Positions 42,836-52,141 are shown, counted from the stretch's first letter. The stretch is 64,000 bases of DNA from Streptomyces olivochromogenes (GCF_001514115.1 NZ_KQ948468.1:62001-126000), one strand, 5' to 3'. Numbers and translations are program-made. The notes: generated by a model from the sequence alone, not told the origin.

Positions 42836-43378
42836 TTACGCTTCGTCCATGATGTGGAATGGCTCGATAACGCTAGATACGTAGTGGGCACCCCAAGTTA
42901 CGGAGTAGACCGTCTGCGAATCCTTCTTGTAAGCGAAGGCCACGTTGTCGATAGAGAGAACCTTGCGAACAACAACACGACGTGCAGCACCCTCAGCAGA
43001 GAATCCGTCGATGAGGAGAGCCATGTAGGTTGGCTGAGTTGCAGAAGAGTTGTTGGCAGGAACGTAAGAGTCTCCACCAGAAGAAACAGTTCCGCCGTTA
43101 AGCGCGTACTTAAGGTTCTTAAGGGTTGGCTCAGCCATGTTGGTCTTAACCTGCATGTCACGCTTAACCAGACGACGCCCTGGAACATCTACGATCTGGT
43201 CTACCTCAAGCTCCTTGTACTCCTGGTTAATGGTGATCTCAGTACCATCGGTAGTTCCACCGAGGTCAGACCAGGCAGAAGCTGGAGGAGTAGTGGAGTC
43301 CACTGGCTCTGAAGTGCCAAAAGCGGCAATGTAGAGAGTTGCTGGACCCTGAACTAAGTTGGAAACGGTAACACTCAC
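42836..43378 (-). CDS. Major tail (tube) protein
   Basis: 180 residues, GTG start overlapping the previous stop (GTGA). NLVQGPATLYIAAFG, WSDLGGTTDGTEITINQEYKELEVDQIVDVPGRRLVKRDMQVKTNMAEPTLKNL match actinophage tail-tube proteins (beta sandwich polymerising into the tube). Position between tail terminator and chaperones fits. Confidence 0.9.
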   Translation of the reverse strand: MSVTVSNLVQGPATLYIAAFGTSEPVDSTTPPASAWSDLGGTTDGTEITINQEYKELEVDQIVDVPGRRLVKRDMQVKTNMAEPTLKNLKYALNGGTVSSGGDSYVPANNSSATQPTYMALLIDGFSAEGAARRVVVRKVLSIDNVAFAYKKDSQTVYSVTWGAHYVSSVIEPFHIMDEA

Positions 43379-43566
43379 TTGGAGTCCACCTCTTTCTTTG
43401 TAGCCGAGCCCTTCCTAGAGCGCGGGGTTTCTTTGGGTGTTGGAACTTCCTTCAATTCGGCATACTCGGAGTTAATGAGTCCCTGCCGCTTCAGGTCTTT
43501 GAATGTGATTTCATCTACTTCGATGAACCACCCTGGTCGGATCGTCAGATCCACCGTGTGCGTCAT
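43375..43566 (-). CDS. Small phage protein between tail terminator and tube genes
   Basis: 63 residues. DLTIRPGWFIEVDEITFKDLKRQGLINSEYAEL followed by a Lys-rich tail. Overlaps the tube gene by 4 bases. Function unknown; possibly a connector accessory. Confidence 0.75.
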   Translation of the reverse strand: MTHTVDLTIRPGWFIEVDEITFKDLKRQGLINSEYAELKEVPTPKETPRSRKGSATKKEVDSK

Positions 43567-43579
43567 AGCCGCACCTCCC

Positions 43580-44035
43580 TTAAGAGTCCTTCTGGACCCA
43601 AGTAATCTGGATGTCCATCACGTAATGGGCCATGTGCGCGTCATCTGAAGGAACCTTTGTTGGGTCCTGGAGAAGAGAGACGTTGATAACCCGTACTGGA
43701 ATGGAGCCGAGAGAAGCCGAGAGCACTGTGTCCCAGTGCTGATAGCTCTCGTTAAAGCAGGCATCTACGATGAGTTCACCGATCTGGTTAGCCTGCCCGT
43801 AAGGAGCGTTCTGCTTATTGCGGTCCTGACGTGCAGCCCAGATATGACAGGTGATTACGTTGTTCCGTAGCTTCACGTGAGGGTTAATCACGCTGCCTGT
43901 CTTCTCCACCTGAACAAAGCCGGTGGACCACCAAGAACCAGAGTCCTCAGGGACTTCAGTAGCTACGGCGGTAAGCCCTAAGGACTTCAGCCATGCGACG
44001 GCTACAGACTCAGCCTGAGCGAATTGGTTAGCCAT
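43580..44035 (-). CDS. Tail terminator protein
   Basis: 151 residues. Starts ANQFAQAESVAVAWLKSLGL and ends YVMDIQITWVQKDS, with central ACFNESYQHWDTVL; size and order (after the HK97 gp10-like protein, before the tube) match siphovirus tail terminators. Start shares one base with the previous stop. Confidence 0.8.
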   Translation of the reverse strand: MANQFAQAESVAVAWLKSLGLTAVATEVPEDSGSWWSTGFVQVEKTGSVINPHVKLRNNVITCHIWAARQDRNKQNAPYGQANQIGELIVDACFNESYQHWDTVLSASLGSIPVRVINVSLLQDPTKVPSDDAHMAHYVMDIQITWVQKDS

Positions 44036-44403
44036 CAGGCACCGCCCCTGGACTTGTAAAGACTCTTCTTCATGAAGTTGGTTGGGGTAGTCCCTGGGTG
44101 GGGGTTGACTTCATTCACTGGGTGCTCCGCACCCTCCCAAGAAAGTGCACCCTTACCGTTGGGGGTGATGAGGTGTGGCCTTGTGCCAACTTCCACGTAG
44201 TACGCGTAAGGGGCTGTCTTGGCACCGATACGGGCCGAGAGTCCATGAACCTCGTAGTCAAGGTCATTCAGAAGACGTCCGGTGTCCTTAGGTACATAAA
44301 CCTGCATGTCCTTAAGGACGTCCTTAGCGACTTCTTCTAGGAAGTCGGAAACAGAGTGGTCAATCTTGGCTTCCCAGTCTGGTTCCCATTCAACACGTCC
44401 CAT
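44035..44403 (-). CDS. HK97 gp10-like tail completion (neck) protein
   Basis: 122 residues from the ATG at 44401-44403, preceded by AAGGAGGG. DVLKDMQVYVPKDTGRLLNDLDYEVHGLSARIGAKTAPYAYYVEVGTRPHLI is the hallmark of the gp10/neck family (VPVDTGxL ... YAxxVExGT). Connects head and tail. A 150-base gap follows upstream that holds only weak hairpins. Confidence 0.88.
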   Translation of the reverse strand: MGRVEWEPDWEAKIDHSVSDFLEEVAKDVLKDMQVYVPKDTGRLLNDLDYEVHGLSARIGAKTAPYAYYVEVGTRPHLITPNGKGALSWEGAEHPVNEVNPHPGTTPTNFMKKSLYKSRGGA

Positions 44404-44559
44404 TTCCAACCCTCCTTAGGCATAAAAAGAACGCAGGGCAGAGGGATATACCCCTAGCGCACTGCGTAGGAAAGGTAGATCCCTGCCGTTGTCCGGCTGA
44501 GCATCTGGTATCTGATTAGTGAGTGACCCCCTGGTTGTCCCAAGGGGGTATCAAGTGCG

Positions 44560-44895
44560 CTAAGAGCGCTCAACCTGGATGTGCATTGGCATGTGACCCG
44601 TTGCGTCATTAGGCAAGGTCACACTGAGCACAATCCATGTGAAGCCGGTCTTCTCGTCCCTGATACGCACGTTGTCAGTGACCTGATTCGCGTGCGCGGA
44701 AGAGAGTCGGCAAATCCCGCCCCGGATGACTCGGGGGCGAGTGGAGTTCTCAGAGTAAGCAGTGTTCGCGACTTCAGTAAGCGAAGCAGGAATACCACTC
44801 GCTACAACCGAGTCGTTGTCGATTAGGTCTCCCCATTCGTCAACACTGGTAGTGCTACCGAGAATAGTTACCCTGGTATTGCACCTAAAGATCAT
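44560..44895 (-). CDS. Head-closure (stopper) protein
   Basis: 111 residues; IFRCNTRVTILGSTTSVDEWGDLIDNDSVVASGIPASLTE is typical of small beta-barrel head-tail stopper proteins (SPP1 gp16-like), and it lies between the connector and neck genes. No motif search was possible, so the name follows order and fold-like pattern. Confidence 0.75.
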   Translation of the reverse strand: MIFRCNTRVTILGSTTSVDEWGDLIDNDSVVASGIPASLTEVANTAYSENSTRPRVIRGGICRLSSAHANQVTDNVRIRDEKTGFTWIVLSVTLPNDATGHMPMHIQVERS

Positions 44896-44910
44896 TGTAC
44901 GTCCTTTCCC

Positions 44911-45357
44911 TTATCCCAAAGGACGCCAGTCAGTACGCGAGTCATCAATGACCGCGTTATCTGAATCGAGATTACGAGGGACGTAGTTCCTATTGCGTGC
45001 ACTGCCAGGACGGAGGTTGATACTCCTGTTACGCCTCCAAGACAGGCGGCGAATAGCCATGCCTGCTAGAGGTGCTAGAACCCCTGCCTGAGGGTTGTTT
45101 ACTGTCCAGGACATTCCGTCCTGGTTAGCGGATGTGAGATCCATAGAGACGTAGACGTCCGGATGCTCGGTCATCCAACTTGCCTGATAGGCAACGGCCA
45201 ACTTCAGTAGGCGGAGATTCTTAGAAGAGATGAAGTCGTTTGAATCCTCAGTGGTCTCAGCGAACATCTCGATGAGGAACTGAGCGGCTGTGAGGTCATC
45301 CTCAGAAACCATGATCCTGGTAATAGCTAGTACTTCTGCTGTGGTTGCCCAACTCAT
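44911..45357 (-). CDS. Head-tail connector/adaptor protein
   Basis: 148 residues from the ATG at 45355-45357. WATTAEVLAITRIMVSEDDLTAAQFLIEMFAE ... NLRLLKLAVAYQASWM is the helical adaptor pattern (SPP1 gp15/HK97 gp6-like) with a basic C-terminus (IRRLSWRRNRSI). Immediately downstream of the capsid gene. Confidence 0.8.
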   Translation of the reverse strand: MSWATTAEVLAITRIMVSEDDLTAAQFLIEMFAETTEDSNDFISSKNLRLLKLAVAYQASWMTEHPDVYVSMDLTSANQDGMSWTVNNPQAGVLAPLAGMAIRRLSWRRNRSINLRPGSARNRNYVPRNLDSDNAVIDDSRTDWRPLG

Positions 45358-45432
45358 TCTCCGCACCACCTTTCTAGGTACGTGAAAGCCCTAGGGGCGG
45401 GCAGGGAGATGTACCCGCCCCTAGGAGTTGGA

Positions 45433-46359
45433 TCAGCCAGTCTTCTCAAGAACGGCTGCACCAAAGACATTGCCCAGCGCGAAACCACGACGGCTACGGA
45501 GCTTAAGGGCAGTCTGGTCAGTGTTGCTCTGAGCATCAGCCGGAGTAACGATGGTCTCGGGACCAGAACGGACACCGAGCTTAAGAAGTCCACGGTCACC
45601 CACGAATACGAGAAGTGGGTTACCGGCTGGCTTGCTACCGGCTACGGCAGAGGTCTTAGCGCCACGGCTCCAGAAGATCTCAATACCGAACAGGGTGTCC
45701 GGCTGGCCGGAATCGGTTCCCTGTCCCTGTACGAAGATTGGGGTTCCGTTGTTGTCCTTCACCTGACGGAGTACGTCACGGAAAGCAGTGTTGGCGATGA
45801 TGAGAGCGTTTGCCTCATCGAAGTAGTCGCCTACTTCTACAAGCTTCAGGGTGTTGGAAAGGCTGTTGTAAGCGCCAGAAGCGGCACCGTTCCAGTTCAC
45901 GTAGTTGGCATCAGCCACGTAGCCAGAAGTTCCGTTGGCACCGTTGGTGCGAACAGTCTTGTAGATAGAAGTGAACGGTACGGTAGTGCCGTTCTCAGAA
46001 GCGGTTACACCAACGCAAGCGTTGTCCAGGTAGGTAGCGTAAGAGTTGGCGTAATCCATAGCACGCTGGCCGATTACGTCAACAATAGACTCAGCGTCCT
46101 TAAGGTCATCTTCCTCAAGAACGGTCTTACCCATGAAACGACGTGCAGTAAGAGTCACGTAGTCAAGGTCAGAGTCGTCATCTACATAGGTGGTACCGGT
46201 GTTTACATCAAAGTCACCAGCACGGAGAATACGCTTAGTGCTGGTAGTCATGCCGGTACGGCTAGCGGTTGCCTCAATGGCCGAAGCCTTGAGTACACGC
46301 TGAATTACAGCGGAATCCCACTCAATGGGAATCCAGTCAGACATATCATTAGCAGCCAT
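45433..46359 (-). CDS. Major capsid protein (HK97 fold)
   Basis: 308 residues from the ATG at 46357-46359 with AAGGAGAGCC upstream; an in-frame upstream extension lacks a ribosome-binding site. DYVTLTARRFMGKTVLEEDDLKDA, RAMDYANSYATYLDNACVGV, IIANTAFRDVLRQVKD and FGIEIFWSRGA ... VGDRGLLKLGVRSGPETIV match actinophage HK97-fold capsid proteins. Confidence 0.93.
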   Translation of the reverse strand: MAANDMSDWIPIEWDSAVIQRVLKASAIEATASRTGMTTSTKRILRAGDFDVNTGTTYVDDDSDLDYVTLTARRFMGKTVLEEDDLKDAESIVDVIGQRAMDYANSYATYLDNACVGVTASENGTTVPFTSIYKTVRTNGANGTSGYVADANYVNWNGAASGAYNSLSNTLKLVEVGDYFDEANALIIANTAFRDVLRQVKDNNGTPIFVQGQGTDSGQPDTLFGIEIFWSRGAKTSAVAGSKPAGNPLLVFVGDRGLLKLGVRSGPETIVTPADAQSNTDQTALKLRSRRGFALGNVFGAAVLEKTG

Positions 46360-46447
46360 TGTAAGGCTCTCCTTAAAAGAGTTTTGGTATAGGAACCTCC
46401 TTCGCCTCACTCGGCATACTTGTTGCTATTCAGTTAGGAATCAGGGA

Positions 46448-47026
46448 CTAACGCCCAAGAATGCTCTTTGCAAGCTTCTCGCGATAATCCGTTGATGCCG
46501 TACCAGTAGGAGTCTTCTTGCTTCCGGCCCCTACAGCGGATGCGTCCGCAACATTGGTTGTACGTGGACGCTTAAAAAGACCTGGAGCCTTCTCTTTCAG
46601 CGTTTCAAGCTGAGCGGTTAGGTCTTCATCAGGGTCAATCAGCCTGTCAACCAGATCCAGACTCTTTGGGTCTACTCCGGCTTCAACCAGACTGATTACT
46701 CGTGCGGTTGCCTTAGCAGAAGCCGCCTTCTCGATGGCTGCTGTGTCGACCTGTGCAGGCTTGGCAGCGTCCGTCTGGACGTCTTCCTTGGCAGCAGCAT
46801 CAGAGCCAGTCTCAGAGACGTCTGTGAGCTTCTCGCCGGTCTTTGGGTCGTATCCCAGATCACGGAGCCAACGCTTACGCGAGGCTGCTTCAGAATCGGC
46901 AGTCTTCTTCTTGGCTAAGACGCCTTCCCACTCTTCACGGGTGGGAGGAGTCCACTCGTCTTCAGTGGCTTCAACGTCGGTGACGTCGTCGTTATCGTTG
47001 TCTTCGGTAGTGATTAGGTCAGTCAT
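46448..47026 (-). CDS. Capsid scaffolding protein
   Basis: 192 residues, highly charged; acidic N-terminus (TEDNDNDDVTDVEATEDEW), helical middle (LAKKKTADSEAASRKRW, QLETLKEKAPGLF) and basic C-terminus (YREKLAKSILGR) that would bind the capsid protein. Location between portal and capsid genes is diagnostic. Confidence 0.88.
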   Translation of the reverse strand: MTDLITTEDNDNDDVTDVEATEDEWTPPTREEWEGVLAKKKTADSEAASRKRWLRDLGYDPKTGEKLTDVSETGSDAAAKEDVQTDAAKPAQVDTAAIEKAASAKATARVISLVEAGVDPKSLDLVDRLIDPDEDLTAQLETLKEKAPGLFKRPRTTNVADASAVGAGSKKTPTGTASTDYREKLAKSILGR

Positions 47027-47046
47027 TTGCTATCTCCCTTATCCGC

Positions 47047-48465
47047 CTACTGCGGTGCTTCATTCTGGGTTGTAACAGGTGTTACTTCTTCTGGTGTCGC
47101 CTGAGCTAACCAGGAGTCAATGTCAGCCGAGTTGTAACCGGCTTCTGCGAGAAGGACGTCATTCGGCACACCAAGCTGCCTCTTGAGAAGCAGCATCTGA
47201 ATGCCATTGAGGTCATTGATGTTCCGGACTGGCTTCCAGTTGACCGTTAAGTCTCCGGCTTCTTCGCCGAGAACCTCTAGAGCAAACTGGTAAGCCTTAC
47301 GGTGAGTGGAACCAAACTTCCTCTGTAGGTTCTCCACGCGTACATAGAGAGGCTCATTGGCTACGCGGCGGCTCTCGCCTGAAATAGCGTCGCCTGTCGA
47401 GTCGAAAGCCTGGAACGGGATCTCAGTTGCCTGAGCCATGACCTTGATGTAACGGTCAAGAGGCTTCAGGAAGACGCTCGGGTCTGATGCGTCAAACTGC
47501 CCGACTGTCTTGTAACCCTCCAGGTCCCAAACGGCCGATGGAGACGCGTCTAGCTGGCTCTCTCCCGAGTCCTCAGGGTCCAAGCCGTCTAGGGGGTGTT
47601 CAGGGTCAAAGTCGCCTGTCTGAGAGCCTGCCTTGTCGGCTGTGGGGTCCACCAGGGCATAGCGCTGAGGGAAGCTCTGGTAGTCGACCGTCGCCAGGTG
47701 GGACGTCACCAGCTTGTTGATGGCTAGCTGTGGTCCGTACGCGTTCTTGTGCAGAGGGATGCCGTATGGGCGACTCGTGCGGTAGTGGAAGTAGGGCACC
47801 TGGTTGAAAGGGTTCTGAATGAAGGCCGGAGAGCCGTCTTCAGTGAAGGGCTCCCACTTAGCCTGCTTAGGGTTCTTCGGAACCTTGCCCTTATGGAACC
47901 AGCGCTCAATGTGGTCTGCGTAGTAGACGTTCACACGCACCACAAGGCTTGTGCCGGAGCCAAGCTCCCAACTCTGGATAGCCCTAGCCATCTCCGTTGG
48001 GTTCTCGATGCTGTAGAAGACACGCGCTACCCGTGGGTCCTGCGGCTCCATACGGACACCAACAGTGTTTCCACTGTCATCCGTGCTTGGCCATACGAAC
48101 AGGTATGAGTCCCCAAACTTCCCCGCGTTCTGCATAAGGATTGGGAACTCTTCATCAAGGTCATTAGCGTCTCGGAGGTCATCCAGGACATTGTCTAATG
48201 CGTTGTCCTCAGTGGTCACCGAGTTCAGGTGAAGCTGATCAATGACAGCATCAACAGCAATGTGAGCCAAGTTGAATGACGGGAAGTCGTTCAGCCCGAA
48301 CTTAGCCAGGAGTCGCGCAACCTTAGGGCTGCTGTAAGACTCTTCCACCATGCCGCAATAGAAAGCTTCAGCTTCTTCGTAAGCGGGGCGGGCATTGACT
48401 AGCTCGAAATAGTCGGCATGCAGGGTCTCTAGACCGATTAAGTGTGGCTCTACTGGTGTGCTCAT
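47047..48465 (-). CDS. Portal protein (SPP1 gp6-like)
   Basis: 472 residues. LVNARPAYEEAEAFYCG, FPSFNLAHIAVDAVIDQLHLNS, NAGKFGDSYLFVWP, DPRVARVFY, NQVPYFHYRTSRPYGIPLHKNAYGPQLAINKLVTSHLATVDYQSFPQRYAL and PFQAFDSTGDAISGESRR are characteristic of the Gp6-family portal of Streptomyces and mycobacterial phages. Forms the dodecameric DNA channel. Confidence 0.95.
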   Translation of the reverse strand: MSTPVEPHLIGLETLHADYFELVNARPAYEEAEAFYCGMVEESYSSPKVARLLAKFGLNDFPSFNLAHIAVDAVIDQLHLNSVTTEDNALDNVLDDLRDANDLDEEFPILMQNAGKFGDSYLFVWPSTDDSGNTVGVRMEPQDPRVARVFYSIENPTEMARAIQSWELGSGTSLVVRVNVYYADHIERWFHKGKVPKNPKQAKWEPFTEDGSPAFIQNPFNQVPYFHYRTSRPYGIPLHKNAYGPQLAINKLVTSHLATVDYQSFPQRYALVDPTADKAGSQTGDFDPEHPLDGLDPEDSGESQLDASPSAVWDLEGYKTVGQFDASDPSVFLKPLDRYIKVMAQATEIPFQAFDSTGDAISGESRRVANEPLYVRVENLQRKFGSTHRKAYQFALEVLGEEAGDLTVNWKPVRNINDLNGIQMLLLKRQLGVPNDVLLAEAGYNSADIDSWLAQATPEEVTPVTTQNEAPQ

Positions 48466-48585
48466 TGTTTCCTCTAATCCTGAGTGCTTTGGACCTCCAC
48501 TTATCTGCCGAGCTTGGCTACTGGAGTTCTGAATTGGTTGTGCTATTTGAGTGCGCGCCGAACCTGGCTGCTTTATCGAGTGGAC

Positions 48586-48636
48586 AACCGGCCCGGAAAC
48601 ATGAGGGCAGTCACCGGGGACTTTTCCGGGCCGGTT
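48586..48636. terminator. Terminator-like inverted repeat
   Basis: Perfect 14-bp arms AACCGGCCCGGAAA/TTTCCGGGCCGGTT (48586-48599, 48623-48636), 23-base loop. Confidence 0.6.
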
Positions 48637-48682
48637 GGCTTACGGGAGGGGGTGTGGGAGCCCTCACGACAAGCGCTTAGGG

Positions 48683-48698
48683 CTCTGACCTGCGGCTT
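48683..48698 (+). repeat. CTCTGACCTGC motif copy
   Basis: CTCTGACCTGCGGCTT between the two hairpins of the terminase-portal gap, on the strand opposite to late transcription. Confidence 0.7.
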
Positions 48699-48730
48699 TT
48701 CGGAGCCGGCATTCCCTCAACGAAGATCAT

Positions 48731-48757
48731 TTAGGAGCCGACCGCGTCGGCTCCTAA
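48731..48757. terminator. Terminator-like hairpin downstream of terminase
   Basis: Perfect 12-bp arms TTAGGAGCCGAC/GTCGGCTCCTAA with a 3-base loop; about 95 bases past the terminase stop in the late direction. Confidence 0.65.
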
Positions 48758-48852
48758 TCTCCGGAGTCACAAAAGAGGTTGGGCATTGCTATTCAATACC
48801 CACTCTCACAGGATTATACGGTATCTATTCAGATCCATAAGCGGCATTAGAT

Positions 48853-50382
48853 TTAGCCCTGATGCCTGATGCGAATACGCGCCTTACGCTTCTGCTCAGG
48901 CTTGACCCACCGGAGTACGGCTCCCCCGATAGCGTCCGTGATGTCGTCACCCATATTCGGGTAAGTGAACATCTCAGTCTCCGCCTGGTGGAACTTCTCT
49001 GCATGGAAGACCAGAGGGTTGGGACGGTTCTGATAGAGCTGGAGAAGCCTTCCCGCGCGGGATTCCTTCTTCTCGCTTGAGTGGTACGTCTCTACCGTGA
49101 TCGGCAGATCCTCAAAGAGTTCTTCAAAGAGGGCTCCACCCTGGTTGGTCTCCACCAGGAGAAGGGAGGCTTCCGGGAAAGCCGTCATGATGCCTTCAAT
49201 GTAGAGCTTCAAGTCCTTACCGGTCATGCGTACTCCGGCTGCAAACTTCACAAGTGCCCTACGTGCGCCGGTAGTTGGGTCAATGGCTGCACCGACAACC
49301 GCAACACCAGTCAGGTCAGACTTCATGTTGTTCTTGGAGACAATCGGGTCAATCGAAATGTACGTACCGATGCACTCAAAGTCCGCGTACTTGATGTCAC
49401 CAGGGCTCCACAGGAGTCCGGCCGCACCCATCGGGTCATTCTCGTAGTTCAACTTAAACTCCGCTGTGTGGCGTGCGTCGTTCATCTCGTCCAGGTCGAA
49501 AATGGGGTTACCAGGCCACACAGACGCCTCTGTGCCGGACTGGGGGTCCTGGATGAAGGGCTTGTGGTGGTGGACCTGGAAACGCGTCTCAGAGACCCAC
49601 TCCAGCTCGGCGCCGGACTCCCCCTTGGCATGCCTCACCATGTCGTGCACGCATGATCCGTGCATGGTGACCGTTCCCGTCCACACCACGTTCGCCAGCC
49701 TGTTGAGCGGAAGAATGGCGTTGATGACGGACGTCAGACGCTGGTTCTTCATGTAGGCGGAGTAGTTCGCTGCGTCAGGCTCCAAGTCGTCCAGGACGAT
49801 GGTGTCCGGCCGGAGGTTGCCCACCTTCATTCCAAGACTCTGGGAATCAATTCCCTTAGCGATGAACACAAAGCCGTTGCCGCAGAAGCGGGCTCCGGCC
49901 GAGTCTCCATCGGCCATGCCACGGATACGCCTCTTTGGCTGGCACAGCTCGGGGAAGTCCTCCCGTAGACGCTCGTTCTCGTCCAGCTCCTTCCTGAAGG
50001 TACGCAGGTGGTTCTGTGCCTGGTGGTCCGCGTTGGCGAAAGCCACTGTGAAGCGGCTGTATCCGTAGGCAGCCCACCAGAGGGGCAGTACCAGGTACCA
50101 CCAGGTGGACTTACCGAGGTTTCGAGGGGCCACAAAGGCATGCCTGTTCTCGGCAATCTTCTTAGGTGTGGTCCGGTCCCAAGTCTTTGCTAGCTCCGCC
50201 CACTCTTCATGCACCGGAGAGAAGGAGATGACGCCTGTATCAGGGTCACGCACGGAATCCGGTAAGTAGATGAGGGCAAACCTGATGGGGTCTCGTGCAC
50301 AGACGGCACGCCTGTACTCCGGACTAGTGGCTAAAGCCTCTGCGTCCAGTCCTTTCATGTGCTTGGCAAGGATTGGGTCCAT
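48853..50382 (-). CDS. Terminase large subunit
   Basis: 509 residues from the ATG at 50380-50382 (AGGAG upstream). ATPase domain: variant Walker A VAPRNLGKST near residues 84-93 and Walker B TIVLDDLEPD near 195; the nuclease domain begins near TYISIDPIVSKNNMKSDLTGVAV with an Asp at the start of its first strand and continues to DDITDAIGGAVLRW. Packages DNA through the portal. Confidence 0.95.
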   Translation of the reverse strand: MDPILAKHMKGLDAEALATSPEYRRAVCARDPIRFALIYLPDSVRDPDTGVISFSPVHEEWAELAKTWDRTTPKKIAENRHAFVAPRNLGKSTWWYLVLPLWWAAYGYSRFTVAFANADHQAQNHLRTFRKELDENERLREDFPELCQPKRRIRGMADGDSAGARFCGNGFVFIAKGIDSQSLGMKVGNLRPDTIVLDDLEPDAANYSAYMKNQRLTSVINAILPLNRLANVVWTGTVTMHGSCVHDMVRHAKGESGAELEWVSETRFQVHHHKPFIQDPQSGTEASVWPGNPIFDLDEMNDARHTAEFKLNYENDPMGAAGLLWSPGDIKYADFECIGTYISIDPIVSKNNMKSDLTGVAVVGAAIDPTTGARRALVKFAAGVRMTGKDLKLYIEGIMTAFPEASLLLVETNQGGALFEELFEDLPITVETYHSSEKKESRAGRLLQLYQNRPNPLVFHAEKFHQAETEMFTYPNMGDDITDAIGGAVLRWVKPEQKRKARIRIRHQG

Positions 50383-50825
50383 CACTTCTCCTAAGTTTTC
50401 ATTCCTCCCACTGCTTAGAGATTGGAATGGGGGTAGTCCCGATGATCATGTACATTGTCAATTCTATGTGTACCCCCCACCTACTTTGCTCGGTGAATTC
50501 AGAGCAAATCCCTAAAGGGCTTGACAATGAGTCGGCTCCCTTATTCATCAAGCCGTTCAACGTTCAATGAATAAACGGGGAGACGTCCGGCCTAAGCGCC
50601 GGACACATTCAGTGACTGAGTAACCGGCGCCCTGGTGTCGGCAAGAGGGTGTGTGAGAGATGTGTGTGAGACACAAACGATCATGCAATAGATGCAGGTC
50701 AGAGCTTGATCAACTACTGACGCTACCTGCGTTCAGTATCGTCACATCTCACTGAGGGTGACCGCATAAGGCTGCATACATAACCATGCGGGCTCTGCAT
50801 AACCAGGTGAATAGCCGTCCCTGAA
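50383..50825. other. Gap between small and large terminase genes
   Basis: About 440 bases without a gene. It contains a 7-bp hairpin GTCCGGC/GCCGGAC (50585-50604), a TTGACA box (50521-50526) and one inverted CTCTGACC motif (50689-50704). A packaging or regulatory function is possible. Confidence 0.5.
50689..50704 (-). repeat. CTCTGACCTGCA motif copy, inverted
   Basis: Minus-strand CTCTGACCTGCATCTA in the gap between terminase subunit genes. Confidence 0.7.
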
Positions 50826-51332
50826 TTACTCGGATAGCTCTCGGTCTTCCTGGTTCTTCTCTTCCATCTCGGCTACCAAAGCCAGGATAGATGCGTCCAC
50901 CACAGATGAAGTGGTTACGGTGTGCTCAGTCTTAACAGGGGTGTCGAGACCTAGGTACTTTGACCTGCGCTCACTGGTCTTCAGGATGCGGTCAATAGCC
51001 TTGAAGACAGGCTCTGTGTCCGCGATAGGAGAGCCGTCAAGCGTGATTACCTTGCCATGCTGGAAGGCTACGTGCTGGTCCTCCAGGAGCTTCCAGGCCA
51101 GTGCCTCAATGCGGTCCAGCTTGTCCAGCTCTACGGCCCTAGCCTTCTCGGCAATGGGTACAGAGATCTCAGCAATGTACTCGGCTAACAGGGTGCGGAT
51201 AGTCTCCCGACTAACCCCTAACTCAGCACCAATAGCGCCGTTAGTCATCCCCTTAAGGGACATTGCATAAGCCTTAGCCCGCATATCCGCACGCTGTGCG
51301 GGATTACCGGTCTTTCCATACTGCTTAGCCAT
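50826..51332 (-). CDS. Terminase small subunit
   Basis: 168 residues from the ATG at 51330-51332 (AAAGGAATTCC spacing decides against the ATG 15 bases upstream). N-terminal HTH: RAKAYAMSLKGMTNGAIGAELGVSRETIRTLLAEYI, then helical oligomerisation region. DNA-recognition subunit of the packaging motor; first gene of the minus-strand late cluster. Confidence 0.88.
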   Translation of the reverse strand: MAKQYGKTGNPAQRADMRAKAYAMSLKGMTNGAIGAELGVSRETIRTLLAEYIAEISVPIAEKARAVELDKLDRIEALAWKLLEDQHVAFQHGKVITLDGSPIADTEPVFKAIDRILKTSERRSKYLGLDTPVKTEHTVTTSSVVDASILALVAEMEEKNQEDRELSE

Positions 51333-51763
51333 TGGAATTCCTTTCATGAATAGAGCGAATAGGGGTGCATAAGCATTCCCCTTTAGAAGAAAAGGCGGGA
51401 ATTGAATTGATTAATGGAAACAAAGGGGAATTTGCTGGATTTGCAGTGCAAACCAAGGCAAAATGTCAAAAAGATCATGGAAAAGATTGCAAAATGGGGT
51501 TGACACACACAAAACAGGGGGGTACGGCCTATTCACGCACCCATCAAGCCCCGACTACAGGATAAAGCCAAAGCCCCAAACCACAGTGGGCAACCCCTAA
51601 AGCACACTTAGACAATGTCTAAACTAGAACCCTGAGCTTGGCTTTCCTTCTCCGGGACAACTTGCACCACTCATCCTCCGCAACCCTCTGGGGGAAACCC
51701 CTCAGCTTCATTCCCCCGTTTCCCCCGCCTTTCCCCCCTCGTTTCCCCCCGCCTTCAAACACC

Positions 51764-51779
51764 TTCTGACCTGTACTTA
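51764..51779 (+). repeat. CTCTGACC-type motif, variant copy
   Basis: TTCTGACCTGTACTTA, two or three mismatches from the consensus, in the G-tract region. Confidence 0.55.
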
Positions 51780-51912
51780 TCTATCTCTATGGGGGGAAAG
51801 GGGGAAACTTTGAAAGAAAAAGAAGGTATAAGAGAAACACAGTCGGCAACAGAGAGAAATAGAGGGCAGAGAGCGAATGACTCTCCCCAACGCAGTTTCC
51901 CCCCGACAAGTA

Positions 51913-51990
51913 CTCTGACCTGCACTTTGTCACAGGGGGTAGTGGGGGGAAACTTTTCATTCCCCCCACCAGCTCTCTGACCTGCACAAA
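51913..51990 (+). repeat. Two CTCTGACCTGCA motif copies
   Basis: CTCTGACCTGCACTTT (51913-51928) and CTCTGACCTGCACAAA (51975-51990), same orientation, 62 bases apart. Confidence 0.75.
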
Positions 51991-52141
51991 CGCAGGGGGC
52001 ATTACAGGGGGTAGTCCCCCACTTCCCGGGGGAAAGACCCCTGCCGTTCTCCCCATCGAGTAGCCGACTGGGAAACAGGTCTCCAGACCTAGACTTATAG
52101 CTCTGCCTAAACAATCGCGTCCTCGGAAAGGAGCGCACACA

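Larger units (their letters stand above)
48466..48852. other. Gap between terminase and portal genes with hairpins and a dispersed motif
   Basis: About 390 bases in the middle of the late operon without a gene. It contains two strong inverted repeats (48586-48636, 48731-48757) and one CTCTGACCTGC motif (48683-48698), an unusual interruption of a normally continuous packaging/head operon. Confidence 0.6.
51333..52141. other. Large non-coding region with G-tract repeats: candidate cos/pac site or origin
   Basis: About 800 bases with no gene, between the divergent terminase and right-arm genes. Between 51690 and 52036 the octamer GGGGGAAA (or complement TTTCCCCC) occurs about nine times (for example 51690, 51719, 51729, 51742, 51791, 51800, 51896, 51944, 52028). 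Three CTCTGACC-type motifs lie between these. The pattern suggests packaging, replication or divergent promoter control. Confidence 0.65.
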
